The notes under the pieces are model-generated. The model had not been told where the DNA came from. It did not search any database and saw only the letters and a program-made list of their open reading frames with translations. 64,000 bases of DNA, from NCBI GenBank assembly GCA_022494885.1, contig JAGVSM010002953.1, positions 1-64,000 of the forward strand, read 5' to 3'. How positions within the stretch are numbered: position 1 is the first letter of the stretch; each line of letters begins with the position of its first letter. Made by a program: the position numbers and the translations under genes. Source of the stretch: Micrasema longulum (Eukaryota; Arthropoda; Insecta; Trichoptera; Brachycentridae). Of the stretch, positions 12,526 through 24,725 are shown in pieces.

Positions 12526-13308
12526 CAGTGGTTCTGAACCTTTTTGAAGTCAGCGAGCACTTTGATCACAAGGAAAATTCGCGGTTCACCAAAACTAAAG
12601 ATTCAAAAAACATACAAAGATAACTTTTATTAAAAAATAAAACTGATTATTTTATTACGGACAAGTTAAAAATTATATTAATTTTAAAAAATACATAAAT
12701 ACTCCAATGGAACTTTTTGTGGCAAAAATGATTTAATGTGACACCTAAGCTTGTCGGCTTTTACACATTTCAGTGATATTAGGTCTAAAATTTGATAAAG
12801 CTACTCCCATTTCTTCATCCAAATTGCTAAGTTTTTCGAGTTTCTTCGTTTTAATATTGGCTAATGTCGAGAAACCTAGCTCATACAAATATGAGGTTGA
12901 AAACTGTAATATTCAAAAAATAAATAAAGACGCACTTATGTTATAAACAGCATACACACAACACTGTCAAAATAAACACACAAAATATGATTTAATCACA
13001 CGGTCTTTCTATAAGCAACGTACGAGTATATAAACGCAATAAGGCAAGGAGAATCCCCTGCGTCGAAGTGCTAGTAACTAGTATCCGAGCAACGGTTCTC
13101 GATAGAGTACTTGACCGCTGGCGCTGTTGTGAGGTGAGCGCGCGCAACTTCACTTTGCAAGGGTGCTGCCATCTAGACATTATATTTGCAACTCAAATCA
13201 CACAGTAAATGAGTCAACATCAAATTTTGGTTTTCATAATTTCGCGGATCACTTGCAACAAGCTCGCGGAACACTAGTGCTCCGCGGAGCACCGGTTAAG
13301 AACCACTG
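12526..13308. mobile_element. hAT (Charlie-type) deletion derivative
   Basis: The ends are CAGTGGTTCTGAACC on the left and, read inward from the right, CAGTGGTTCTTAACCGG, the classic hAT-Charlie terminal signature. Flanking octamers CCTGAAAA and CCTTAAAG match at 6 of 8 positions, fitting an aged 8-bp target duplication. The interior keeps the tail of the transposase on the minus strand (see 12745-12903) but most of the coding region is missing. Confidence 0.85.
12745..12903 (-). pseudogene. hAT transposase C-terminal fragment
   Basis: Open for 53 codons on the minus strand, ending in TAG at 12745-12747: residues include YLYELGFSTLANIKTKKLEK, then LSNLDEEMGVALSNFRPNIT and EMCKSRQA. This matches the end of ZBED5/FAM200-like hAT transposases (hAT dimerisation region, FS.L..IK.K...L..LD.E..VALS...P.I). 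The DDE catalytic core is absent. The base run just upstream (TTACAG) looks like a splice acceptor or deletion joint. Confidence 0.75.
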
Positions 13309-14450
13309 CCTTAAAGTAATAACCTATTAGAGTCGCCGATACAAAGAAAAATCATTATATGATTATTGACCTCGAATTTAGCTACATATGACAGTAATAC
13401 AACGGGCCGAAGCTGCTTGCGCTCAGAATTGCGAGCGCAAACCGAAACCGTCCATTACACGTTTTTTGTTAAACTAAAAACCAAACCAAACATTTAGGAG
13501 GCTTTTATCCTATGCAGTAGAGCTTCTCTGGAGAGTTATTACTCTGAGATATACCCACACTGTGACTACAGTCAACCCTCCTATAACGCAGTTTTCGTAC
13601 AGGACAACATTCCAGCAACGTAAACTACTTGAAAAGTTTATCTAATGCGTTCATATACACGTTGTTTGATTGCATGCAAATGTCATTTATTTTCAATCAT
13701 TTCAATGATTAATTAATTCCCCTAAATATGAGCAAACAATATAGCACCCCGCTCTTTTAATTTATGATAAAATTGTCTTTAAAAAGGTTTAGGCCTATAG
13801 TATATGACAGTGATGATGAATAAAAAGCATCTCATACGTAAAGCATTAAGTTTTTTTGTTGGAAACATTTTTTTTAGTTTGTAATTTTATTATATGAAAT
13901 ATGTATCATATTCAAAATAATTAATAAAAAATGTAAAATTACAAATATTCATACCCGTTTGTATTATTTCTGTAAACAATTTTATTTAATAAACGAATTC
14001 TCCAAAACTTGAACTTTGGGAATGAAATTTTTATACATGCATGTGATGCAAAACAAATCAGTCTAATTTATGAACAATTTCATTATTTCTGAAATTCACT
14101 CATCGTGTATTCTACGTAACGCGGTGCGAATAATCTGATTTGTATTAATTCCGAGTTTCTTATAGCGCGGTAACCATATGACGCGGCAGTAGTTTCTGTA
14201 TAACGCGGTACGAATAATTAAAATAGTATTAAAAAGTTTATATTAAGTTTATATTTGAAGCACTAACTTTGTGGTTATTCATTATAATAAAATAAATAAA
14301 ACAACTTTGTTTTTAACCACTAATTGATAAAATATTAAATCAAAAACAAAAACGCAAACTTACAAACAAATATTTATATTCGACTCCCACAGTAAATAAA
14401 GCAAACCCACGTAAAAAATGGAGCGGATTCTTTTTATAAATAACATTTTT

Positions 14451-14915
14451 TCAAAAGGATTATCAAATTCCCTACCATCAAACATTAAACCGGCTTTCTA
14501 CATAAATAATAATATAGGAACATTGTTAAAAAATCACAAAGACAAAGTCCATAAATATAATAAATCTGAAATATACCAATAAAATTGTAATGATTATGAT
14601 TCAATCTACATTGGAAAAACTAAAAGAAACTTTAATATTAGAGTAAAAGAACACTAAAGATGCTTAAATAATAATGATTTTTCTGAATTCGCAAATCATC
14701 TGATAGAAAATAATCATTACTTCAATAAAGACACTGGATTAAAAGTACTTCATGTTGAAAATAAAATTTTAAAATTCAACAACTTAGAAATCTTAGAAAT
14801 TAAAAAAGCGATTCATAATAAGAAAACAATAATTAATAACCAAATAAATAATTTTTCTTTTAGTCCTCTCCTGTCTTACTTCGAAAATAATGAGATCAAA
14901 TTACTACCCGTGTAA
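14451..14915 (+). pseudogene. Penelope-like GIY-YIG endonuclease fragment
   Basis: A 155-codon frame with two in-frame stops. It starts SKGLSNSLPSNIKPAFYINN, continues through LLKNHKDKVHKYNKSEIYQ, then SIYIGKTKRNFNIRVKEH, and ends FSFSPLLSYFENNEIKLLPV before TAA at 14913-14915. The YIGKT..R.....R..EH motif is the second half of the GIY-YIG active site used by Penelope retroelements. The first stop falls just before the zinc-binding-like NC..YD segment and the second right after REH, so the protein is inactive. Upstream RT sequence is absent. Confidence 0.85.
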
Positions 14916-15006
14916 GGAAAAAACCACTTAATTTATTGGGTCCACGTGTAGTATTTAGTGAACATGATAGACATTAAAAAAAGGAATCAATTCATTAGTT
15001 ACGTAA

Positions 15007-15046
15007 ACCTTGACGAAGAAGCTTGTTTGCTTTGAAACCGGTCGGT
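15007..15046 (+). ncRNA. Degenerate hammerhead ribozyme motif of the Penelope-like element
   Basis: Stem I ACC (15007-15009) pairs with GGT (15044-15046). The core reads TTGACGA (15010-15016; consensus CUGANGA, so C3 is U), then one extra A. Stem II GAAGC/GCTTT (15018-15022/15029-15033) closes a 6-nt loop. GAAA (15034-15037) follows, then the palindromic stem III CCGG and the cleavage dinucleotide UC (15042-15043). A stem III without a loop can only form between two copies, as reported for Penelope-like ribozymes. The C3 change probably reduces or abolishes activity. Confidence 0.55.
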
Positions 15047-15181
15047 GAAAAATAAAAATTAGTGGTTAAAAACAAAGTTGTTTTATTTACTTTATTAAAA
15101 TAGTATTAATTCGAGGTTTCTTAAAGTGCGGTTTCCATATAACGCGGTACAATTTGATCGTGTTATAGAAGGGGTTAACTG

Positions 15182-15960
15182 TATTATATGTCTACAAGAT
15201 TTTTAGATCGTGAGTCGCCGAAACGATTGCGAATACAATTTCGATAGTCAGAGTGAGATAGTTGTATGGGATACGAACGAAGTGCAAAACGATGGCACAA
15301 CTTGCTAAGCTCTCTGATTACAAAACATACGCGTTTCTTCGTGAGGACACCTGAAAAATTAAATTTTACTTCTTTAAATCTGCTACTTTTTAACATTTAA
15401 TTGTAACATTTAATTGTATGCGGATAGTTGTTGCTTATTTTTTTTTGTCGGTATTGTTTGAAATAAATGTTTGTCTTCGTATAATTTACTCAAATATGTA
15501 AATTTTTGGCTATTTTCAGCTACTCGTAAATATCTGGTTGGACATCGGGAAACAAAGTGTGTTAGAGAGATTGACCTTCATTCCTTAAGTCTGGGACACA
15601 TTACGAGACCGCAACCCGTTTTTTGTTATAAAAAAGATTTTATAATGGAGTTCTTATGTTGGAACTTATTTATCAGTTCCTAGAAGATATAGTACGAACA
15701 TACAAAGGTATGTAAAGAGTAAACGAAATTCTTCCGCACAATTATTTTGTGTACATACGAAATTCCAGGTAAAATAAAAGATTAAATGAAGGCACATTCC
15801 ATTGTTTCATGTTCTATATTTACTTAAATTGACCTAGGACTATACACGACTATGTCATACTTCTCGCTAAATGTAAACACTTGAACGTTACAAAAATATT
15901 GAACGGATATGACGTACTTTAAAATGAGTAAGAAGTATATCATTAATACGTGTGATGTAG
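15182..15960. other. Stretch without recognised gene
   Basis: Two short opposite-strand frames (15184-15396, 15471-15683) have no recognisable domain, splice context or partner exons. Nothing else supported. Confidence 0.4.
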
Positions 15961-15968
15961 GTTTGAAC

Positions 15969-16635
15969 TAGAGATTCGCCGAATATTCGGCAATTATTCG
16001 TATACGGCATATTCGGCGTGGTTTTATGCCTTCGGTATTCGGCATAATATTCGGTTGAAATACCGAATATTTACGGAATATTTAACTTCTTACGGTGGAC
16101 ACACACTAGGCCAGCGAATGGGAGTGCATGCAAGCTGACGTGTGTGACATTATCAAAAGCGCTAATCCAGCGTTTTAATGGTCAAATCAAATAATTATGG
16201 TCATGTCTACCCCGTTGACCCAGGGGTCAGCCATTCGAAAGCGCGTGCTCTCATTCGCTCTCCAATTTGAACCGTGTCATAGTATGACTTAACGTATTTT
16301 GCGGACGATAAGACGCATCGGACTATATGACGCACCCTAATTTTCGGTTAAATTTACAGAGTGAAAATTGCGTATTAAAATATATGTCCAAAAAATACGG
16401 CAAACTTGTAAATCACCATTATAAAAGAAAGTTAAAAGATATACAAAATATTTATCTAAAGTCGAAAGTATTTAACATGTCGCCTGGCGCCTATCAAACC
16501 TGAAAAAATAATTCACGGCGGCAAACCACACGTGTAAACCTAATAATTCGGCCGTATATTCGGTTTGGTAAGCGCGAAAATAAATATTGTTCGTATTCGG
16601 TTCAGTCCAAAATATTCTCATTCTGCGCATCTCTA
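15969..16635. mobile_element. hAT non-autonomous element with exact 8-bp target duplication
   Basis: GTTTGAAC at 15961-15968 is repeated exactly at 16636-16643. The ends inside it are TAGAGATTCGCCGAAT and, from the right, TAGAGATGCGCAGAAT, a typical hAT terminal pair. Subterminal regions are packed with ATTCGGC/GCCGAAT words, probable transposase-binding repeats. The centre carries a 17-bp imperfect direct repeat (16302-16335, CGGACNATANGACGCAY). No transposase is left in its 667 bp. Confidence 0.9.
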
Positions 16636-16929
16636 GTTTGAACATTAAAAATGGAGAATATTTATAAACTATTTCGTTTGTACAATAAAACAAAATACTA
16701 TATTAAAAACATCTACACATTTCTACAATAAAGTCAAACGTTTAAAACTCATGGCACAAGAACAACATTTATTATATTAACATTTTTAGCTTTAATTCGT
16801 TTTTGATCCTTCACACATTCACATTTACTAAAATATTTGTAAAAATCATCAACTTTTAATTACATAGTATTCATATTATCATTTATTTATAAAAAATGTA
16901 AAAATAATCTTTCATCACTTTCTTCTTAG

Positions 16930-17310
16930 TCGTTTGCTCTTTGCGGAGCAGTCGTGGGCACATTGGCAGGAGGGAAGCACGTCGTTACGATCCGCTCCCA
17001 TCCGCTTCTATCTTCAGCGCTTCTGGAGGCCTCCTGAAGAGGGACGCCAGTCGCTTCTGTCACCGAGTCTGTTCATCTGGTACGACTTCTTCCGCGAGAT
17101 AGAGTTCCCCCTACTTGTCCTTGCACCACTAACTTTTCCATATTGTCTCTTCGTCTCGTAACGTGGCCGAAGTACCCGAGAACATGGATTCGTACAGTGG
17201 AAGAAAGAAGCTGTTCAATACCCAGTTCTCGGATTATAGAAACATTAGTCCTATGAGCTGTCCATTGTCCATAGTGTTTGCAGCATTCTACGCCACCACC
17301 ACTTGTCAAA
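16930..17310 (-). pseudogene. RTE/BovB-like LINE C-terminal fragment
   Basis: On the minus strand the frame from 17309 contains WTAHRTNVSIIRELGIEQLL followed by GYFGHVTRRRDNMEKLVVQG and a GRSRTR stretch, the usual post-RT region of this LINE group (compare 50436-50705: WTARRTNSSILEKL, FGHISRREPDNLE). After a stop at 17073 a frame-shifted tail continues to about 16930. Confidence 0.75.
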
Positions 17311-19965
17311 ACTTAAGAAAAATATTGATTTGTTGATAGGAAATTCTTCGTGAGGATGCCTCCCAATCTTACATTGTCAACGTCATAATAGAAGTGACAA
17401 TTAAATCTTTCGTCTAATTTAGAGGTTAAATTCAACACTTAGGATTTACCTCTCATCACATTATATTTGAATTGGTTCACGGTATGGGTCGTTTCCGGTT
17501 GTGTCACTTTGAACTGTGACTCTGTAATCAACTAATGTGTCTATAATGTTTTCAATAAATAAATAAAATTAATTTTGCGATAGGCTTTCACGCAGTACAT
17601 CATTTTGTACTTGAATTTCATTTCGGACTGCTCTCTCAAACAAAAGAATTCATATTTATTTTTGTTAATTAAAGACCCATAAAGAAACCGAATCGTTAAA
17701 TTCACAGTACCTAAATAATCAGTTCCAGAAAATTATAAAAGCACTTAGCAAATATATTTTATGAAAAAGAAAGGAATAAAACCCAATAATAATACACACA
17801 TTAAAATAAAATCAAACTGAGAAATAAAATACTAGACTAATAAAGTAATTAGAATAAATAAATTAATAAAGATTCATTAGTAACTCCAAATCTAATAAAA
17901 CGTTATGATAACTGTAAAAGTATTTAAAAAATTAGGAGAAAATAAAATAATGAAATTATATCAATAAGGGTTATTTAAACCTGATTCTACAAGGAGAAGA
18001 AAAATAATAATAGACTTAAATATATTACCTCGTATATATAATTTTACACATAATACGGCCTATGTTCATATTTACTTTGGCTTAACACGAGCAAGCCTAA
18101 AAAGTCATATTAAGTTCTTGAATAATATGCAAACAGTAAATCAAGTTGAACTATGATTAATTAATAATTATCCATAGATTTCTGAGCGGCTATCAGTGGC
18201 GAAGATTTATTAGATAAACATGCAATATTATGGAAACCTTTAATATTATTATGCATTATATTACTCGATAAGATACTCGCAAGTAATGCCGTGAAATACA
18301 AAAGGCTTGAGTCGACCAAATAAGGCACCGACTAAGAAATAAGAGTCATGTTGTCGATTTTATCAATTCAAATGATTATATTTTACAGATATTAACTGAC
18401 GATTAATAACTTAGCAACTGCATAACATAGTATGACATTCATCCAAAAATAATTCGATCGAAATATGGAGATGTTTTAAGATACAATATTTATTATTATC
18501 AGCATACAATACTTTAATTTGTATATAACACGACTCATTCAGTTATTTAATTTGTGTAATACAGTAGTAATATTTTATTGTGTACACAATAAAAGGTTAT
18601 GAAAGAATAATTTTTATCCGATTATTTATGTTTTGTTTATTTTTGGATTCCAGTCTGAGTGCTTTTACTCGCCTGCAGGAGTTCGTAATTTAATCTCAAT
18701 TGGTTTCTTAAAAATGCAAATGAGCAGCATCCAGCTAAAAGTTTCAAGTCATAACTGTATCGAATGTGATTGTGATTGTGTTCATTCGTAATATATTTGC
18801 CCATAGATCTAAATAAAATTATTTTGACCGTAATAAAATTTTAGTTTGACAGACATAAATTTTTGTTTTTTAAAATACACCTCGGTACCTATTTAAATTT
18901 TGTTCTTAATTTTTACGGTATTTCAGATACTGATGATATTTTTCTGGGTTATTGTTTCGTCCGTTGTATATGTACTTAAAAAAATACACATACCCTACGT
19001 TTGAATTAAAATGTTTAATACATTATTGTTCATACGTTTTTGAAATAACAGAAAACTTTATTGGCTTCTTACTTTGTACGTTCATAACAATGCCTTAAAT
19101 TTATATAATGAAAATTATGACAGTTTTGCTTGAAAAAACAAAAAATAGTTCTTATGAAGATGTAACATTTTTAACATACTTAATCTTTTTTTTGTTTACG
19201 AATCTAGATGACAATCATAAGCCTTTGTATTAAGTTGCTACTTACAAACAACAGTGTAGTTTATAATTGTATTTTACAAATCAGTTTTAAAACTAGTTTG
19301 ACCACCGTCTGTTGAAAAAATTTACCAACCATATGCTAGTGGACAAAAACAGTGGTAAATTAAAGTATTAAAAAATGATGGATCGGTAAGGTTCTCCAAG
19401 CGTAAATAAAATTACACGCTTCTTAAAACTACAATCAAAAGCACTATCTGATTATAAATAGCTTATCTATTATATTAATTTTGAGTTTCAACCAATGTTT
19501 ATAAATCAAGAGTTGCTTAGGTATTTATACAAATATTAAAGTCTCGTCCGATAGACATTTTAAATGCTGTGAGTAACAAAGTATAAATTGTTCAAGAGGG
19601 GGATGATAAAATTTCAAAACAATTGCATTTCTTGTTTTTGTAAATTCGAAAATAGAATTTTTTGCAGTAGTATGTTTATTTTAGTGTGTTAACTATTGAT
19701 ATTCCAACAAAAACAAGGAATAATATTCTAATAGTTATTTTCTCTCACCACTTTTTAACAATTTACATTTTGGCACTTTCAGAAATTCAAATTTCCAAAT
19801 ATTTTCCAATATGAGCCATACAATTTAAGTTTGATGGAAATATTATACTAGATAGAGCGGTTAAAGAGATCATAAACAAAAAAGGCGAAAAATTCGTAGA
19901 ATCTCTTACCATTGATATATTTTCTTTATTACCAAAATTTAGTTTGTTATTTCTGTGTTATGTAT
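17311..19965. other. AT-rich stretch without recognised gene
   Basis: About 2.6 kb without exon, RNA gene or repeat boundary that I can support. Confidence 0.45.
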
Positions 19966-20625
19966 AAATGTGCGCGCGTTATCACTAAGGCTGCCACCTC
20001 TCACGGGTTGGAATGGTGCATATCACGGCTACTGGTTAGCGTCGTATTTCTCCGGGTCAGACATGGCGGTGAAAGTGAGAGCCGTCTACTGAGCTAATAC
20101 TCGGAATATGGAGTTTTTGAATTTTAATTGTTATGGCGTTAATATCATGATTTTGAGAACACAGACAGCCATGAAAATGCTGTGGAAGCTGTTGAATTAC
20201 TTGGTTAAAAAAATGTAGACGAAGATCGGCTTTATGAGAAGACCAATTAATTAAAGTAAATATTTCTTCTATTCTAACAATATGATTTGTATTATTTTCG
20301 GTTGATTCACTATGAATCCAATTTTTGAAAGTCACAAATTTCGGAGAACTGCCCAAAGTTATTTGAAATTTTTTGTCAACCTCCATTGGTTACGCTTTAG
20401 AGAACTTTCTCCGGTTTTTAGCGTTCTGAAAGCTGGGCCAACGTGTGAACGCGATGACCAGCGTTCCGCCAGATATTGGCCAGCACCTTTTGATCTATAT
20501 TGGAAAACTTACTACAGACGGATAGCTCGTCAGCGTATTTCCAAGCTCGTGTGTCAGCTCTGCCAATCACAAATAGCCCCCTCTAGTATTGGCCAGCGTG
20601 TAGAAATGCATTTATTTTATTTTAA
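19966..20625. repeat. GC-patchy region, possible decayed DNA transposon
   Basis: Two GC-rich patches (about 19966-20095 and 20395-20615) surround an AT-rich centre, unlike the flanks. The right patch repeats a GGCCAGCR word (ATTGGCCAGC near 20475, ATTGGCCAGCG near 20589). A 109-codon minus frame (20057-20386) lies across it but I recognise no domain. Terminal repeats were not found, so the identity is uncertain. Confidence 0.3.
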
Positions 20626-23600
20626 TCCAAAATTAAATATTCAAATCAAACACTGATTTTAGTCTACTTAACTACCTTTTTTTATTTTTAAACACAAAAA
20701 CCAAACATTGAACAATTGTTTCGACTTGTTACGGCATTTTCAAACAAATGAAAACATTAAGTAGACTGAAGTTCCTTATGTACAGTTATAATACAATTCA
20801 AGGTATTTAATTAACAATTAAACGTATAAAATTAAATGTAGAATGATTAAATTTATGGGAAAAATCAATATTTAAAAGTAGGGCCAGGTGGATACTTCGT
20901 TAATTATAATATGGAGTTCTACAAAATACATGCTAAGTTAATGAATAAACAAATACTCCAATACCCAAATTCCGCAATATTTGTTTTTCTAACAAAATAT
21001 GTTTTTTTTTTTAAAAAAAACGGTTGTCGAATATTCAAAAGTAAAATAACACGAAATAAAACTTGCATCCAATTAATTGAAGTGAAATTTACATTCAAGA
21101 AGACTTTTAATTGTTCGTTTCATTATGTCAGTAGTCAATAGTTCAGTAACCATATTTATACATAAAAGGCAATGTTTGTATGTGTTCTCAATAGACAAGT
21201 CAACTACTGGATCAATTTACGTGATGTTTTTACCAAATGATAAGCTTTGGACTGAGCATATTTATTGCTCTAAAAATCTTTCATCCGATCAATATTAAAT
21301 AATTAAGGAGCGTAAATGCTTCATCGACGAGCATGCATGAACTGAAAAATTGGAAAAATTTGTATTGGAATGTTTACAAACAATATTAGTTTATTATGGA
21401 TCGCAATCAGATGTTTTCTTTAAATTCCTTATAATTTCTACACGTTTTTTTTTTTTACTGGGATTTACCCAAATATTTTAATATATTGTGGTGCGCATTT
21501 TCAACAAGTTGTATATGCCTAACTAACTATTAGAAAATGGGTACCAAGTTCTGAGCTCTGAAGCTCTGGACCGGTTTTCAGATGAGAAGACAGATTTTTT
21601 AAGTTTCATTATTGATTTTCCAGAGTTTTATTTGCCATTGGATGGTGGTCCCTGTGGTGTAATAGCTAAGTTGCGGCTTATACCCGATTAGTCTCCTGCT
21701 TTTGTAATAGACCAAGATGCCCAATTGGCCTGTTCTGGTGTTACAAAAAAAATACACCGTTTTTAATAAGAGATAATATTTTATTAAGACCTTAGCATAA
21801 TGTAGTGGTGAATAATTTGACAATGGTTAGAAGGATTTTTACGATGGAGCGTCGATCGATCAATGTAAGAAATGAAGATAAAAAGTTTAATTATCAAAAC
21901 TGTATTTTAGGCCAAATGTAAAGTAAATTAGTCCTTAATTTAAGGCAGTAGTAAGCATTATTGACAACATAGAGAAACAACCTCTAAGGTGATCAGGTTA
22001 TAACAGTACATAGCGAAAAGAAAATGAAAAAACTGCTAAAGTATTAAAACTTACATTTTGCAAATAGAAAAGACGATTGTTCATGATTGTACGTTCGTAC
22101 AAAGGTACTTCATAGATATTTGAAGGTAACGTAAAAAAAAGTTTGACTGTAAAATCAGAGGAAAACTTGTTATCATGCATTAGTATTTATGTCATATGTT
22201 TGATAAATGGAAGTTTAATATTATAACAAAAATACGTACGGAAAAAGTAATACAAAGGTCTTCCAAAATATTATAAATAATTCTATTTGGGGCTTTAAAT
22301 CAGCGCATGCACCACAAATAATTAAAAAGTGGATATAATATTAATAATTACACAAGGCTAATTAGTAAAAAAATAACTGATATCACGAATCACGACATAA
22401 TGTATAAACGGGGGCCAAATGACACCTGATAAACTTAATAAAATATTTTGATGTACTTTTTACGTGGGTGCAAAAACTAAAAACGCAATTTTAAATCACG
22501 TATTTGATATATTGCGCGCCTACTAAAACTGATCACTACTAGGTGGGCCTAACTATCATATATATCGTTTATTGTATAGTGGGTGAGTGAACTGACACAT
22601 GCGCCTGTTACCGAATAATATTAATAAATATTCCACTAAACAATATGCAAAAAACCAAGTGTGTTCTTAGGTACCCTACTGTTATCCATTATAGTTTAAA
22701 ATAAAATAAGAAATTTCTTTGATATGAAACAAATTAAGGAGCAAAAAAATGGGCATATTTTTGATCGCATAAAGTTTAATTTTTATTTATGTTTCAGTTT
22801 AATGACCCCATTTCAATACCATTTGAAATCGTTGAATCACACAAATTTAGTACATATCTTTCCTTAGACAAAATGTTTAATAAAGCCATTATTACATCTC
22901 TGAAGTTTTATATTCCCGGTTTTTTCTGATATAAAATATTTTTATTTTATGATTGATTATACTTTAAACAACATTTTGTGTGGAAAAACTAATTGAGATT
23001 CATTAAAATATACTGGTTAAACGCGACTGATTGAAATTACAAAATGCTTTAATCTCGTAATACATTTTTAAAGTTTTATTACTTTCCAATTGGTCGTTAA
23101 ACTTGATGTTGACTTTCCCGTCCAATTTTTCTCTAAGATACTCCTATTTATATACTCGGCAATGCTTTGCTATCGCTAGATTTGAGTACATACTTGTATA
23201 TATATTGAATTAACACAATCGAAATTTTGATATCAGTTATTGTATTTAGTTAAAATAAAATATGTACATATCCATAATTATTTTTGTGTTTTGGATTACA
23301 TGAATTACGGGGATATGTGGTGACAGGTAATTTTAATAAATAGGGATTTTTACATTGTTTTTCTGTCACTGTCTTGAAGATGCCCCGTGATGCAATGCGA
23401 AAAAGACAACTGCATTTCGGACCTTTTACGCTAAACTAAATTAGACAAAATAGACATTTCGTTGTCCCATTTTCCGCACCTCACAACTGAACCAATTTTG
23501 TTATTTTTTTAAAACAGAATATCAAAATAAAATTGTCTTATTGGAACGTTTTGTGTTTTCCAAAAATAGTAATCATATCTGTATACCGTGGGCCCAAAGA

Positions 23601-24725
23601 CCGCAGATAAAACAGGAAGTTTTTACGTATTTTTGGATGGTTCTAGTTTCCTTAATAAACTATTTATTAATAAAGCAAAACTATTGAGAGACGCCGATGG
23701 TAAATCTTTATAGTGCCATAATCCAGGGTGAAAACAGGGGAAAACGTTTGTATGAATAAAAGTCAGACCTCGTTTCCTCTTAAGATAAAACATTATTAAG
23801 TATACGTACAAAGTTTACTTTATAATGCTTGTATGTAAACATAGAAACAGGTTCGGTTTTCTAAAATAAAACCATTGACTCATTAGACTCATAAACGCAC
23901 TCTAAGTCCTCCAAAATTATGACACTTAACTCATTTTCAAACGCTCAGTCATGGCCAACGCGTATTTAGTCGCTTTAACCGCTGACCGGTTTGACGTGAG
24001 CTTGATATTTCATTTGAAACCCAAATGCCTGATGATGCGTGAAAGCGTGAAAAGAAAATCCTTCTCACTAGAATATCATGTTACAAGAATATCATTTGAA
24101 AATTATTCTGTATCCATATATTTTAAAACCAACAAACAGAAGTATTTATATAAAAAAATGAGCTCTGAAAATAAAATAAAAAAAACACATATTTTTCTTA
24201 TAAATTGATGAGCAAAAACTCATACGGCTAAAAGTGATATATTTATTTGATAATCAATTTGGTTGTCATATGCACTTAAACGTATTACAATGTGTTTATT
24301 TACATAATTCCATTCATATCGATAATCGAAGGCGTTTTATTTCGATTAGCGGATTTTATCAAAAACCTTGATATTTTGCTGGCGGAATTACGACCTAGAT
24401 ATTTTATAACGATCGTTTCAAAACTGTTAATATACGATATCAACAATACGTCCTTAAGTGTTTAAATGTATTTGATATAAATAAACATATTATTTATCCA
24501 ATTATGTCACGAATTTTTTTATTATTTCATTCATCAAGCTTTGGAGCCATAAATCTTGATGTAAAAAATCGGATACGTATTGAAATATTTTTTTAGCTTT
24601 CCTTATTTTCACTTAGAAATGGAGCATGTACCTATATTGTATAATGCGGTAAGCATCACTGGACGCTCGCACCCGCGCCCCCAGGAGAACTTATCACCAG
24701 CCAACATTAATAATTCCTATTCCTG
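20626..24725. other. AT-rich stretch, one SINE-like fragment, no recognised gene
   Basis: Apart from the 21490-21552 repeat nothing is supported. Around 23373 a GAAGATGCCCC word reminiscent of Penelope 3' ends occurs but does not fold into a hammerhead. Confidence 0.4.
21490..21552. repeat. Dispersed repeat (family F), shared with 31400-31530
   Basis: The words GCATTTTCAAC.AGTTGTA and TTAGAAAATGGG.ACCAAGTT occur in the same order here and at 31400-31455. At 31.4 kb the block continues into a tRNA-like head, so this is probably a SINE tail or fragment. Confidence 0.55.

Larger units (their letters stand above)
14232..15094 (+). mobile_element. Penelope-like element (5'-truncated) nested in the Tigger-like element
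   Basis: Flanked by a perfect 14-bp duplication TTAAAATAGTATTA (14218-14231 and 15095-15108), so the insertion boundaries are clear. It carries the C-terminal GIY-YIG endonuclease part (14451-14915), then a hammerhead-like motif (15007-15046). Inverted terminal segments at 14291-14325 and 15057-15091 agree at 34 of 35 positions. Such inverted 'pLTR' ends are typical of Penelope-like elements. The reverse transcriptase domain is missing. Confidence 0.85.
13569..15181. mobile_element. Pogo/Tigger-like Tc1-mariner non-autonomous element
   Basis: Both ends read CAGTYAACCC..CTATAAC inward (left CAGTCAACCCTCCTATAACG; right CAGTTAACCCCTTCTATAAC) and both are flanked by TA, the target duplication of the Tc1/mariner superfamily. 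Subterminal copies of a TAACGCGGT-type unit recur on the right side (about 14110-14210 and 15110-15150). Once the nested Penelope-like insert (14232-15094) is removed the element is about 750 bp and has no transposase. Confidence 0.8.

Noticed and set aside
20057..20386. 109-codon minus-strand protein
   Set aside because: AT-rich composition, no domain, no splice context; lies across a suspected transposon.
23373..23420. Third hammerhead (TTGAAGATGCCCC ... GCGAAA)
   Set aside because: Stem II is too weak, no U16.1-H17 with a matching stem III or stem I follows; at best a relic of a Penelope 3' end.
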